This document shows positions 19,301 to 27,672 of a stretch of DNA of 64,000 nt, in pieces. The translations under genes and the position numbers were made by a program. Within the stretch, counting starts at the first letter, position 1, and every line of letters begins with the position of its first letter. The DNA comes from Chloroflexota bacterium (GTDB taxonomy: Bacteria > Chloroflexota > Anaerolineae > J036 > Brachytrichaceae), in the NCBI GenBank assembly GCA_030550095.1, contig JAUQQA010000004.1:1-64000 (forward strand). Direction: 5' to 3'. The notes under the pieces were generated by a model, which was given only the letters and a program-made list of their open reading frames with translations, was not told the DNA's origin and searched no databases.

Positions 19301-19538
19301 GCAGCGGCTTGCGGTCGAGCAGGATTGGCTCGTCCAGGCGCTGCGGCTGTGGGAAGGATTCGGGCGTGGTGAGTACGTTCAGCGTGACTTGAGGAGTTGG
19401 CACAGGCGAGGGTGTGGGCGCAGGCACACCACACGCTGCAAGCGTGAGCAAGCTCGCGCTGATGAGCAGGGGGAACGACCAACGGGCGCGGCGCTGTGCA
19501 TGTGCGTGCGCGTCGCGCTGAAGAGGCTGCGTGCGCAT
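13377..19538 (-). CDS. Alpha-2-macroglobulin-family lipoprotein without thioester
   Basis: A 2053-aa exported protein. The N-terminal signal sequence ends in LTLAACG, a lipobox with Cys36. Several Big_5-type Ig-like domains follow (about 60-450; repeats such as [34 protein letters not shown]). Then come the macroglobulin MG domains ([15 protein letters not shown], about 770), an alpha-2-macroglobulin core ([22 protein letters not shown]) and the alpha-helical thioester domain. Where thioester-bearing relatives have YPYGCxEQ, this protein reads [12 protein letters not shown] (about 1563), so the Cys-Gln thioester is lost, as in the YfaS-type class. Such proteins may trap or inhibit proteases. 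The usual partner PBP1C is not here. GGAGG precedes the ATG, and GATAAT lies further upstream. Confidence 0.93.
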   Translation of the reverse strand: [2053 protein letters not shown]

Positions 19539-19635
19539 GTTAGGAAGACCTCCTCGAGCTTACAGGTGATTATCTTCTGAATTGTGAAGACGGCTTGAAC
19601 GTGACGTTGGTTCCCGTTGGGCGCATGCCACGCGC

Positions 19636-21477
19636 TCAGTTGCGGCGCGCAGCCGCCCACTCGGGCGCTGTCTCGGCAAGACTTCCGTTGTGCACGCTCG
19701 TTTGCGCAGTGACCAATTGGTAATACAGCCCGCGTTGCGCCATCAGCGCCGCATGATCGCCACGCTCAACGATCTGCCCCTCGCGCATCACGAAGATCAC
19801 ATCCGCATCGCGCACCGTGCTGAGGCGATGCGCGATGATGAACGCAGTGCGCCCCTTCAGCAGCACGCGCAGCGCCTGCTGGATGTGCTGCTCGGTCTGG
19901 GGGTCAACGCTCGAGGTGGCTTCGTCGAGGATCAAGATGCGCGGGTCGGCAAGCAATGCGCGCGCGAAGGAGAGCAGTTGGCGCTGCCCCAGCGAGAGGC
20001 GCGCGCCGCGCTCCTCGACTTGATAGTCGTAGCCCTCGGGCAAGGTGCGGATGAACGCATCTAGCCCCACCGCGCGCGCCGCAGCTTCAATCTCGGCTTG
20101 AGTGGCATCGAGCTTGCCATAGCGGATGTTGTCGCGGATCGTGCCGCTGAACAAGAACGGCTCCTGCAACACAAGCGACACTTGTTGGCGCAACGAGGCA
20201 AGCGTCACCGTGCGCAGATCGTGACCATCAACCAGCACACGCCCCTCGGTAGGATCGTAGAAGCGCATGAGCAAGTTGATCAGCGTTGTCTTGCCGGCGC
20301 CTGTAGGCCCGACGATGGCGACCGTTTGCCCTGGGGCTACGCGGAAGCTCACGCCGCGCAGCGCGTGGCGTCCCTCGCGATCGTAGGCGAAGTGCACGTT
20401 CTCAAAGACCACCTCGCCGCGAATGGGCGGGAGCGGCTTAGCGTTGGGCGCATCTTTGATCTCTGGCTCGGTGTCGAGGAACTCAAACACGCGCTCGGCG
20501 CTCGCCATGGCACTGAGCACCATGGAGTACACGCGGCTAAGCGCGCTGATCGGCGCCCAGAAGCGCCACAGGTAGTTGATGAACGCGGCGATCACGCCGA
20601 ACGAGGTGTAGCCCTCGATGACTTGGATCGCGCCGACGACGATGAGGAGCGCCGAGCCGAGCACGCCGATGAAGTCGAACAGCGGCCAGATCAGGTTGTC
20701 CAGCCGCACTGCGCGCACGTTCGCCTCGCGGTTCCACTGGTTGATGCGCATGAAGCGCTCGAGGTTTTTCGCTTCGCGCCGAAAGGCTTGCGTCACGCGC
20801 ATCCCGTTGATGCTCTCGTTCAAGTTCGCGTTTAGGTTCGAGGCGCTGCGGCGCACGTTGCGCCATGTGGTCTCCACGCGCGTGCGCAGCGTGCCAAACA
20901 CGAGGTACAGCAGCGGCATCACTGCGAACGACGCAAGCGCCAGCGGCGCATTGATCGCCAACATGATGATCACAATGCCGAGCAAGCTCAGTCCCTCGGC
21001 GAGGATCATCGTTAGCCCGCCGTTGAGCAGCTCGTTGATCGCGCCGATGTCGCTGGTGATGCGCGACATGATCTTGCCCACGGGGCGGCTGTCGTAGAAG
21101 CGCAGGCTGAGCTTCTGGATGTGCGCGAACAGCTCCGCGCGCATGTCGTGCATCACGCCCTGACCGATGCGGTTGATGCGGTCAATGCGCGCGTAACCTG
21201 CCCACCACCCCAGCAGGCGCAGGAGCATCATCGCGCCGATCAGCGCGATGACCAACGGCACGTTGCCCTTTAGCGCGCCCTCATCAATGAGCAAGGCGAT
21301 GAGCAGCGGCTCTGCAAGGTTGGCGACGGTGGTGATCAAAATGAAGCCGGCAACGATCAGCAATTGCCGCCGATAGGGCACGAGATAGCGCAACATGCGC
21401 CGAAAGTAGGCGTAGTTGAAAGGCCGCTCCTGCGGCTCTTGCTCCAATGCTTCCTCGAAGGCTTCGTATGTGGTCAT
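19636..21477 (-). CDS. ABC exporter, fused permease and ATPase
   Basis: A 613-aa half-transporter of the MsbA/lipid and multidrug export type. The N-terminal half has six membrane segments (such as LLIVAGFILITTVANLAEPLLIALLI and VPLVIALIGAMMLLRLLGWWAGY). The ATPase half has Walker A (IVGPTGAGKTTL, about 390), Q-loop (VLQEPFLFSGTI), signature (LSLGQRQLLSFARALL), Walker B (RILILDEATSSVD) and the H-loop (FIIAHRLSTVRDAD). Note that the signature reads LSLGQ rather than LSGGQ. It would work as a homodimer or with another half-transporter. It lies between a GNAT gene (20 bp upstream) and the macroglobulin gene. Confidence 0.95.
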   Translation of the reverse strand: MTTYEAFEEALEQEPQERPFNYAYFRRMLRYLVPYRRQLLIVAGFILITTVANLAEPLLIALLIDEGALKGNVPLVIALIGAMMLLRLLGWWAGYARIDRINRIGQGVMHDMRAELFAHIQKLSLRFYDSRPVGKIMSRITSDIGAINELLNGGLTMILAEGLSLLGIVIIMLAINAPLALASFAVMPLLYLVFGTLRTRVETTWRNVRRSASNLNANLNESINGMRVTQAFRREAKNLERFMRINQWNREANVRAVRLDNLIWPLFDFIGVLGSALLIVVGAIQVIEGYTSFGVIAAFINYLWRFWAPISALSRVYSMVLSAMASAERVFEFLDTEPEIKDAPNAKPLPPIRGEVVFENVHFAYDREGRHALRGVSFRVAPGQTVAIVGPTGAGKTTLINLLMRFYDPTEGRVLVDGHDLRTVTLASLRQQVSLVLQEPFLFSGTIRDNIRYGKLDATQAEIEAAARAVGLDAFIRTLPEGYDYQVEERGARLSLGQRQLLSFARALLADPRILILDEATSSVDPQTEQHIQQALRVLLKGRTAFIIAHRLSTVRDADVIFVMREGQIVERGDHAALMAQRGLYYQLVTAQTSVHNGSLAETAPEWAAARRN

Positions 21478-21496
21478 CGTCTGAGTCGAGAAGTGA

Positions 21497-22018
21497 TTAG
21501 CTAGGTGGGGGTGTTTGGAACACTTGCACCACGCCTTGCCAGCGCGCGTTGTTCACGCGGTGCTCCTCGAAGTCACCTGCGTAGTTGCGGATCACCGTGC
21601 GCCAGAATTGCTGCGCGGGGACGTTTGCCTCAAGCTCGCCCACTTCCCAGGTGCCAGGGAAGCGGCTGAAGACGCGATGGGCGAGCCAAGTGCCGTGTCC
21701 TTGCCGGCGGTACTTGCGCAAGATGAAAAACTCCTCCATGAGCCAGTGCACATGCGCCCCGGGCGCGATGAAGCTGCCGCGCCCAACCCACGCGAAGCCC
21801 GCCCAACGTCCTGAGACGCGCAGCAAGAACAACCAGGTGTCCTGGTCGCCGTTCTGCTGCCATGCGTTGAGAAAATGGGCATCGGTATAGCGCCCATCTT
21901 CGTTCACGTCGGCGTTGGTCATCGGGCTGAAGTCATAGCAGTAAAGCTCAAACAGCGCGCGCACCACGTGTCGCAGCGCACGCGTTACGGGCACGAGCTC
22001 GCGCTCAGCAGCGATCAT
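21497..22018 (-). CDS. GNAT-family acetyltransferase-like protein
   Basis: A 173-aa protein with GNAT features: a WLFLLRVSGRWAGFAWVGRGSF strand region, EEFFILRKYRRQGHGTWLAHRVFSRFPGTWEV (the acetyl-CoA loop RxxGxG) and NVPAQQFWRTVIRNYAGDFEEHRV at the end. The acceptor is unknown. The ATG at 22018 overlaps the tauE stop as ATGA, which fixes the start; a much longer frame runs upstream out of phase over tauE and is not real. Confidence 0.85.
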   Translation of the reverse strand: MIAAERELVPVTRALRHVVRALFELYCYDFSPMTNADVNEDGRYTDAHFLNAWQQNGDQDTWLFLLRVSGRWAGFAWVGRGSFIAPGAHVHWLMEEFFILRKYRRQGHGTWLAHRVFSRFPGTWEVGELEANVPAQQFWRTVIRNYAGDFEEHRVNNARWQGVVQVFQTPPPS

Positions 22019-22794
22019 CCGAGCACCAGGCGCAACGCGGCAATCGCGGCGAGGCTCAGCGCAGCAGCATTGAACCACGCTTGCGGCACGCGCGGCAGCA
22101 CCCAGCGCCCTGCGAGCACGCCGAGCACAATCATGGGCAACAGCGCAAAGTCGAACAGCAGCCCGCGCGTGGTGAACAACGCCCGCGCTGGATCGAGCGC
22201 TGTGAGCGCAGCGTAGATCGGCACCTTTGCCGCGTTGAAGATGAGGAAAAACCACGCGGTGGTGCCGATGAACGCGAGCTTGGGCAACTGTAGCGCCGTG
22301 AGATAGACGGTGAGAATGGGACCGGCAGCGTTGGAGACGGCAGTGGCGAATCCCGCAGCGCTGCCTGTGAGGGCGACGCCGAGTTTGCTGTGCGGCTGCA
22401 ACGAGGCGCTCAACGCTGCGCGCGCAAGGTTCAAGCCGAGCATGATCAACACCAGCGCGCCGATCACGCGGTTGACCTGATCGCGCCCTTGCGCGTCCTC
22501 GCCGAGGAGCAACAACGCACCTGCGCCGATGCCGATCCCTAGCGCCACCCACGGCGCCAAAGCGCGCAATGTGTCCCAGCGCGCGTGCTGGCGATACCAC
22601 ACCACGGCAAACACATCGGCAACGAGCAGCAGCAAGAGCGTCGCGCCGACGCCTTCACGGCGCTCAAACACAAGCGCCATGAGCGGCACGACGAGCACAC
22701 CCGCGCCCGGGATGCCCGTCTTCGAGACGCCGATCAACCATGCCGCGAGCGCGCCGAGCGCCCACTGAGTTGCTGAAAACGAGGATAGGGGCAT
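22015..22794 (-). CDS. TauE/SafE-family membrane transporter
   Basis: A 259-aa integral membrane protein of the sulfite exporter TauE/SafE family, with about eight hydrophobic segments and the repeated internal pattern LIGVSKTGIPGAGVLVVPLMAL and SAAGFATAVSNAAGPILTVYLTALQL. Family members are thought to export sulfur-containing anions; the substrate here is unknown. The start ATG overlaps the asnS stop by one base (TAATG) and the stop overlaps the GNAT start. Confidence 0.88.
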   Translation of the reverse strand: MPLSSFSATQWALGALAAWLIGVSKTGIPGAGVLVVPLMALVFERREGVGATLLLLLVADVFAVVWYRQHARWDTLRALAPWVALGIGIGAGALLLLGEDAQGRDQVNRVIGALVLIMLGLNLARAALSASLQPHSKLGVALTGSAAGFATAVSNAAGPILTVYLTALQLPKLAFIGTTAWFFLIFNAAKVPIYAALTALDPARALFTTRGLLFDFALLPMIVLGVLAGRWVLPRVPQAWFNAAALSLAAIAALRLVLG

Positions 22795-24170
22795 TAGGGG
22801 TAGATGCGGTTCAGTAGGCGCGGGAACGGTGAGGCTTCGCGCACGTGATCGATCCCGCAGATCCACGCCACCGTGCGCTCTACACCCAAACCAAAGCCGC
22901 TGTGGGGCACGCTGCCGTAGCGCCGCAGGTCAATGTACCAGCGATACGCTTCGAGGGGCAACCCTTGCTCGCGGATGCGTTGCTCGAGCAGCGCTGCGTC
23001 GCTGATGCGCTCGCTGCCGCCGATGATCTCGCCGTAGCCCTCGGGCGCAAGCAGGTCAGCGCTCTTGCAGATCTCCGGGCGATCGGGGTAGGGCTGCATG
23101 TAAAACGCCTTCACCGCAGTGGGGAAGCCTGTGACGAAGACAGGGCGATCGAAGAGCTGTGTCAACACTGTCTCGTGCGGGCTGCCGAAGTCCATGCCCC
23201 ACGTGATGTCAAGCAGCGCTGGGTCGGGGATGTCTTGCAGTGGCTCGCCGTCGCAGTTGAGCACGGTCTCGCCGCGCTGCAAGCGCGCCTGCACATCTTT
23301 CAGCCGCTCCAGCGCCTCGTCGTAGGTGATGCGCGGGAATGGCGGCTGCACGCGCTCCAGCTTGCGCGTGTCGCGCCCAAGCAACTTGAGCTCGTTCGCG
23401 TTCTCGCGCAGCGCAGTGTGCACGAGGTGCGTCACGAACTGCTCCTCGATCTCAAGCAGTTGATCGAGGTCGCAGAAGGCGATCTCCGGCTCCACCATCC
23501 AGAACTCGGTGAGGTGGCGGCGTGTTTTGCTCTTCTCGGCGCGGAACGTCGGACCGAAGCAGTACACGCGCCCGAACGAGAAGATCGTCGCCTCGTTGTA
23601 GAGCTGCCCGGTTTGCGCAAGGTACGCCTTCTCGCCGAAGTAGTCCACCTCGAAGAGCGTGGTGGTGCCCTCGGCTGCGCTCGGGGTCAAGATGGGCGTC
23701 GTTACCTCGAGAAAGCCGTGCGCGTCCAGCCAAGCGCGGATGGCGCGCATGACGGTGGCGCGCACGCGCAGCACCGCCCACTGGCGCGAGGAACGAATCC
23801 ACAGGTGGCGATGGTCCATCAAGAACTCCACGCCGTGCTCTTTGGGGCCGATGGGATACTCCTCGGCGCGATGCACAACTTGGAGCGTCTGCACGTCTAG
23901 TTCGTAGCCGCCAGGAACGCCAGGCGCGCGCGCGTCGGCGCGCACGGTGCCCGTGATGATCAAACTGCTTTCGAGCGTGAGCTTATCGGCGATGGCGAAC
24001 AGCTCGTCGCCGACGTTGGGACGAAACACCACGCATTGGCAAATGCCGGTGCCATCGCGAACTTGCAGGAAAACCAACTTGCCCTTGCTGGTGCGGTTGT
24101 AGAGCCAGCCTTGAAGCGTGACGGTCTCGCCGACAAGCCGGGGCAAGTCTTGGATGCGCGCGAGGGTCAT
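22794..24170 (-). CDS. asnS: Asparaginyl-tRNA synthetase
   Basis: Charges tRNA-Asn with asparagine. The 458-aa class II synthetase has an N-terminal OB-fold anticodon-binding domain (about 1-120; [26 protein letters not shown]), then motif 2 in [25 protein letters not shown] and motif 3 in [47 protein letters not shown] precedes motif 1. The start is ATG 24170 (MTLARIQD). TACAAT 7 nt upstream rules out the longer frame. It heads a tight leftward unit with tauE, the GNAT gene, the ABC exporter and the macroglobulin. Confidence 0.96.
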   Translation of the reverse strand: MTLARIQDLPRLVGETVTLQGWLYNRTSKGKLVFLQVRDGTGICQCVVFRPNVGDELFAIADKLTLESSLIITGTVRADARAPGVPGGYELDVQTLQVVHRAEEYPIGPKEHGVEFLMDHRHLWIRSSRQWAVLRVRATVMRAIRAWLDAHGFLEVTTPILTPSAAEGTTTLFEVDYFGEKAYLAQTGQLYNEATIFSFGRVYCFGPTFRAEKSKTRRHLTEFWMVEPEIAFCDLDQLLEIEEQFVTHLVHTALRENANELKLLGRDTRKLERVQPPFPRITYDEALERLKDVQARLQRGETVLNCDGEPLQDIPDPALLDITWGMDFGSPHETVLTQLFDRPVFVTGFPTAVKAFYMQPYPDRPEICKSADLLAPEGYGEIIGGSERISDAALLEQRIREQGLPLEAYRWYIDLRRYGSVPHSGFGLGVERTVAWICGIDHVREASPFPRLLNRIYP

Positions 24171-24177
24171 GCTGTGA

Positions 24178-24183
24178 ATTGTA
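24178..24183 (-). promoter_or_regulatory. -10 box of asnS, leaderless type
   Basis: TACAAT on the minus strand is 7 nt before the ATG at 24170, preceded by GCA. Confidence 0.6.
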
Positions 24184-24222
24184 TGCGGGCGAGTGGGGTA
24201 AACTTGGCGCGCCCAGCAGTCC

Positions 24223-25005
24223 ATGCAGCTCCTCGACGCGATCCGCCAGCACACGCAGCACATTGCACAGCGCCTCCAGGCAGAGGGCGCGTTGCACCCA
24301 GCGCACTCAGATGCTGATCGTCATCGCGCTTTCGCCGAGGTGTTGCTGCGCCCAATGCTGCCAGCGCGCTTTGGGATTTTCTACGGTCGAGCTTTTTCCG
24401 CCGACGATGAGACGACGCGCGCCGATCTCACGCTGATCTACGATGCGCTCTACGCGCTGCCCCTAGGCGGGCGGCAGTTAGCCTGCGAGTACGTCTATGC
24501 GGCATTTGACGTGCGCGCCTATCTAGACGAGGCACAACTCGCCGAGGCATTGCTCAACATCGCCTCGCTGAAGCGACTGCGACGCGCAAAGGCTACTGCG
24601 CACGATGTCTCACCAACGCACCACTTGGGTATTTTCGGCGCGCGCTATGCGCAGCTCTCCGACGATCAGCTAAACCCCTATCTCGGCTACATCCTTGCCG
24701 ACGAGGCGGAGGACGCGCGCAAGCTGCATCAGCAGCTTAAGGCGCTGGTCGAGTCAGACACGTTGCGCCCCGAGCACACGCCCGATGCTATCGTGTGCCT
24801 GCGTGGCGGGTGGATGATCGCACGGCAAACGCTCTCAGGTGCGCTCTCTGTGCCGCGCAGCAGCTTCGCCAAGTTTGGCATTTGGCAAGCTGGCAACCAG
24901 TTGCTCACCTTGCTCTACGTGTTGCTCAACCTGAGCCTCTCGCAAATCCAACTGCGCGGCGTGGACCTGATGCGCGTGCTGGAGACGCTCACCCACAGGC
25001 ATTAG
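24223..25005 (+). CDS. DUF6602-like protein, possible nuclease-fold remnant
   Basis: A 260-aa protein resembling the uncharacterised DUF6602 family: [27 protein letters not shown], then [10 protein letters not shown], then [33 protein letters not shown]. In related proteins the second block is QxDIxIYD and the third is EVKTxL, a pattern that looks like a PD-(D/E)XK core. Here Glu-x-Lys is Asp-x-Arg, so nuclease activity is doubtful. The second half is helical and contains [13 protein letters not shown]. It is divergent from asnS with TAAACT at 24199-24204 as a possible -10 box, and it is alone on its strand. Confidence 0.55.
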   Translation: MQLLDAIRQHTQHIAQRLQAEGALHPAHSDADRHRAFAEVLLRPMLPARFGIFYGRAFSADDETTRADLTLIYDALYALPLGGRQLACEYVYAAFDVRAYLDEAQLAEALLNIASLKRLRRAKATAHDVSPTHHLGIFGARYAQLSDDQLNPYLGYILADEAEDARKLHQQLKALVESDTLRPEHTPDAIVCLRGGWMIARQTLSGALSVPRSSFAKFGIWQAGNQLLTLLYVLLNLSLSQIQLRGVDLMRVLETLTHRH

Positions 25006-25016
25006 GCGATCGCGTC

Positions 25017-27056
25017 TCACGGGCGTGTCATCTTCACCACCACGTCACGCATGATTGACCCATCAGGGTTGAGCACACGCGCTTTGAAGCGCCACTCGCC
25101 GTCGTTGTTGTCCACCTTGACCAGCAGGGCGTTGTAGCCTTTCTTCAGCGTGATCGGCGGCAGGTCAATGTCGCGAGTGTCATCAGGCATGTAACGGCTG
25201 ACCTTGTTGCGCCAGATCAGCTCGCCGTTCAGCCATGCCGCAATGCCGTCGTCGGAGTTCATGCCGAGCAGCCCTTTGCGCTCTTCGGGCACCACAATCC
25301 ACACAAACGCATACGCGACGCTGCGGTAGGAGGGCGAGAGGTAGCGTTTGAGGTCCACGTTGCGCGAGGGCGTGTGGATCGCCCACGCGCGCTTGTCGGA
25401 TGGCGTGGCGATGTAGCGCGCCTCGCTGTTAGGCAACACATCGTCCTCGAGCGCGCGCCATGGATAGCTGCCGTTCAACCACCACGAGCGGATGTAGCCG
25501 TCGCTCGGCATGGGATAGAGGCGGATGCGCTTCTTCGCGCTGCGTCCTTCGGCGTCGGTGGCTGTGAACGTCGCCTCGAGGTAGCCTTCGTCGCTGAGGT
25601 CGCTCGGCATCGGGAGCACAGCGGTTAGCCCTTCGGACTCGAGCACCACGCGCGTTTGATCTGCCTCGTGGCGTGTGACGCGCCACTGCGTGCGCACAGC
25701 CTCGCGCGCTGCGCCGCGCAGGCGAATGAACTGACCACCCAAGAACGTGTCGCCATCATGCGGGCTGAGGATGCGCACGCTGGGGCCGAGCTTAGGCTTG
25801 GTCTCCGTGATCGTCGCCAGGGGGCGCAAGGGGTTGCCCTCGTAGGTGATGCGCACCAAGCCGCGCGAGAAGATGGAGAGGTACCACAACGCGCCGTCGG
25901 GTCCGAATTGGATGTCCACCGGCTCGCCCATGTTCTCGGCGAAGACGAGCGTTTCCTTGAAGCGCCCTTGCGCGTCGAGCACCGTGCGCCAGAGTTTCTG
26001 CGTGGAGTAGTCACCCCAGAAGAAGTTGCCCTTCATCTCCGCAGGAAAATGATCGCCGGTGTTGAAGTCGCCAGCGGTGACTGAGGCGTTTTGGTTGTTG
26101 TGGTGATACGTGTGCGCTTTCGGCGTGCTCGTCTTCGCGTTCACACCCTGACATACGGGGTCGCGCTGGAAACGCGGCACGTCCACCGGACCTTCGACAC
26201 AGGGCCAGCCGAAGTTGGCACCCGGCGTTGCGATCATCAGCGACTCGTAGGTGTTCCAGCCCACATCGCCGACGTAGGGGAGCTGGGTCTCGGGGTGCAG
26301 CGCAAAGCGGAACGGGTTACGAAAGCCATACGCCCAAACGCGTGAGCGCGCGCTCTTCGGGTTTTGCGGGTCGAAGAACGGGTTGCCTGGCACACCCTCA
26401 CCTGTGCGTGGGTCAATGCGGATGATCTTGCCTTGCAAGTTGTCAATTGCTTGCGCCTTGAGCGCGAGCTGACCGGGGTCTGCGGAGAGCGCGCCCTCGC
26501 CCATGGAAGCCCAAAGGTACCCTTGGCGGTCGAACTTAAGCGTGCCGACGGAGTGGTTCTGCGTGTAGCTCCAATGGTCATCAAGCAACACAAAGGCGCT
26601 CTCTGGGTCCGCCACATCGCCCTCGACGGTGTAGCGCACCAAGCGCCCACGGCGTGGGCCGTCCGAGTCTTTTTCCTCGCCTGGCGCGTCCCACGTGTAG
26701 AACAGGTAGATCCAACCGTTCTCCGCGAAGTTCGGGTCGAGCGCCATGCCGATCAAGCCGCGGTCAACGAAGTTGTTCACCTCGTCTGTGATGTCGAGGA
26801 GCGGTTGGGCATAGGTGATGCCATCTTTCCATATCTTCACGCGCCCGGCTTTCTCAGCGATGAAAATGCGCCCGTCGGGGGCAAAGGCGAAGGTGGTGGG
26901 CCACTCCAGCCCCCCAACGATGACCTCGGCTTTGAAGCCGGGGGGTAAGACCTCAGCGTGCGGTGGGCGGGCATGAGCGGGCGCTGTGAGGATGAGCGCG
27001 GCGCTCATCGAAGCGATCAGAAGCCAGTGCGTTGCGCGGCGCATAGCGGCGTTCAT
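25017..27056 (-). CDS. Secreted PQQ-type sugar (aldose/sorbosone) dehydrogenase with C-terminal beta domains
   Basis: A 679-aa exported protein with a Sec signal peptide (MNAAMRRATHWLLIASMSAALILTAPAHA). The six-bladed propeller of soluble glucose/sorbosone dehydrogenases covers about 35-410: GLEWPTTFAFAPDGRIFIAEKAGRVKIW, VDRGLIGMALDPNFAENGWIYLFYT, LDDHWSYTQNHSVGTLKF, GKIIRIDPRTGEGVPGNPF and RVWAYGFRNPFRFA. PQQ and calcium are cofactors in studied relatives. The C-terminal 250 residues form beta-rich domains, one with carbohydrate-binding character. The ATG begins 1 nt after the stop of the preceding frame (TAAGATG), so it depends on translation of that frame. Confidence 0.88.
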   Translation of the reverse strand: MNAAMRRATHWLLIASMSAALILTAPAHARPPHAEVLPPGFKAEVIVGGLEWPTTFAFAPDGRIFIAEKAGRVKIWKDGITYAQPLLDITDEVNNFVDRGLIGMALDPNFAENGWIYLFYTWDAPGEEKDSDGPRRGRLVRYTVEGDVADPESAFVLLDDHWSYTQNHSVGTLKFDRQGYLWASMGEGALSADPGQLALKAQAIDNLQGKIIRIDPRTGEGVPGNPFFDPQNPKSARSRVWAYGFRNPFRFALHPETQLPYVGDVGWNTYESLMIATPGANFGWPCVEGPVDVPRFQRDPVCQGVNAKTSTPKAHTYHHNNQNASVTAGDFNTGDHFPAEMKGNFFWGDYSTQKLWRTVLDAQGRFKETLVFAENMGEPVDIQFGPDGALWYLSIFSRGLVRITYEGNPLRPLATITETKPKLGPSVRILSPHDGDTFLGGQFIRLRGAAREAVRTQWRVTRHEADQTRVVLESEGLTAVLPMPSDLSDEGYLEATFTATDAEGRSAKKRIRLYPMPSDGYIRSWWLNGSYPWRALEDDVLPNSEARYIATPSDKRAWAIHTPSRNVDLKRYLSPSYRSVAYAFVWIVVPEERKGLLGMNSDDGIAAWLNGELIWRNKVSRYMPDDTRDIDLPPITLKKGYNALLVKVDNNDGEWRFKARVLNPDGSIMRDVVVKMTRP

Positions 27057-27057
27057 C

Positions 27058-27672
27058 TTAGCGCCTCACAGGCACGTGGACAAGTTCATCGTCCCACGGT
27101 GTTCCATCGGCACGCGTTGCCTTCGCGCGCGTTCCTTGCGCGTCGTACCAGCCGATCCGCAACTGCACCGTTTCGGGCGGCAGGGCAAAAGCGCGTGTCT
27201 CGCGCACCAGCTCGTCGGGTCCCCATAGCGAAGTGGGGTATTCGCCCCCAAATGGGGGTGCGTCTTGCTGCGCGATGAGCTGCCCAGAAGCGTCGAGCGC
27301 GTGGATGAACAACGTGTAATCCTTGGTGAGCGTGCGCGCGGCGTACCAGGTGAGCGTGATCGCTTGAGTGCCAGCGTTCACTTCGAGCAGGTGAAGAGCA
27401 CCATCGAAGATCGCAATCGGCGGCTTCGTCGGCGCTGGCGTGGGCGCGCCTTCGATCTTGACACGATCGATCAGCAGCGCGCGCTCTGGGGCGTTGCGGA
27501 TCGGTGCGCGGATTTCGCGGTGCATTTCGTCAGTGTGGAGAAGCTGTAAGCTTAGCTGCAAACGGGCAGCCCCTGGTTTCGTGCTTTCGGGTACGCGCAG
27601 CTCGTATTCGTCGCGGAAGTAAGCGCCGGGTTGCCAAGCGCGAGTGGCGAAACGCCCTTGATGCGGAATCGC
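27058..27672 (-). pseudogene. C-terminal continuation of the membrane glycosyltransferase, beyond an in-frame TAG
   Basis: These 204 codons are in the same frame as the glycosyltransferase that ends at TAG 27675-27673. Reading through gives GRIAER-stop-AIPHQGRFATRAWQPGAYF, a smooth continuation of a beta-sandwich domain. A second copy of the same domain follows: LTWYAARTLTKDYTLFIHALD, then AQQDAPPFGGEYPTSLW. When the two copies are aligned, the stop falls at the Asp position of the second copy. The fragment has internal ATGs but no ribosome-binding site, so independent translation is unlikely. The next gene starts 1 nt after its stop, as in an intact operon. Confidence 0.8.
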
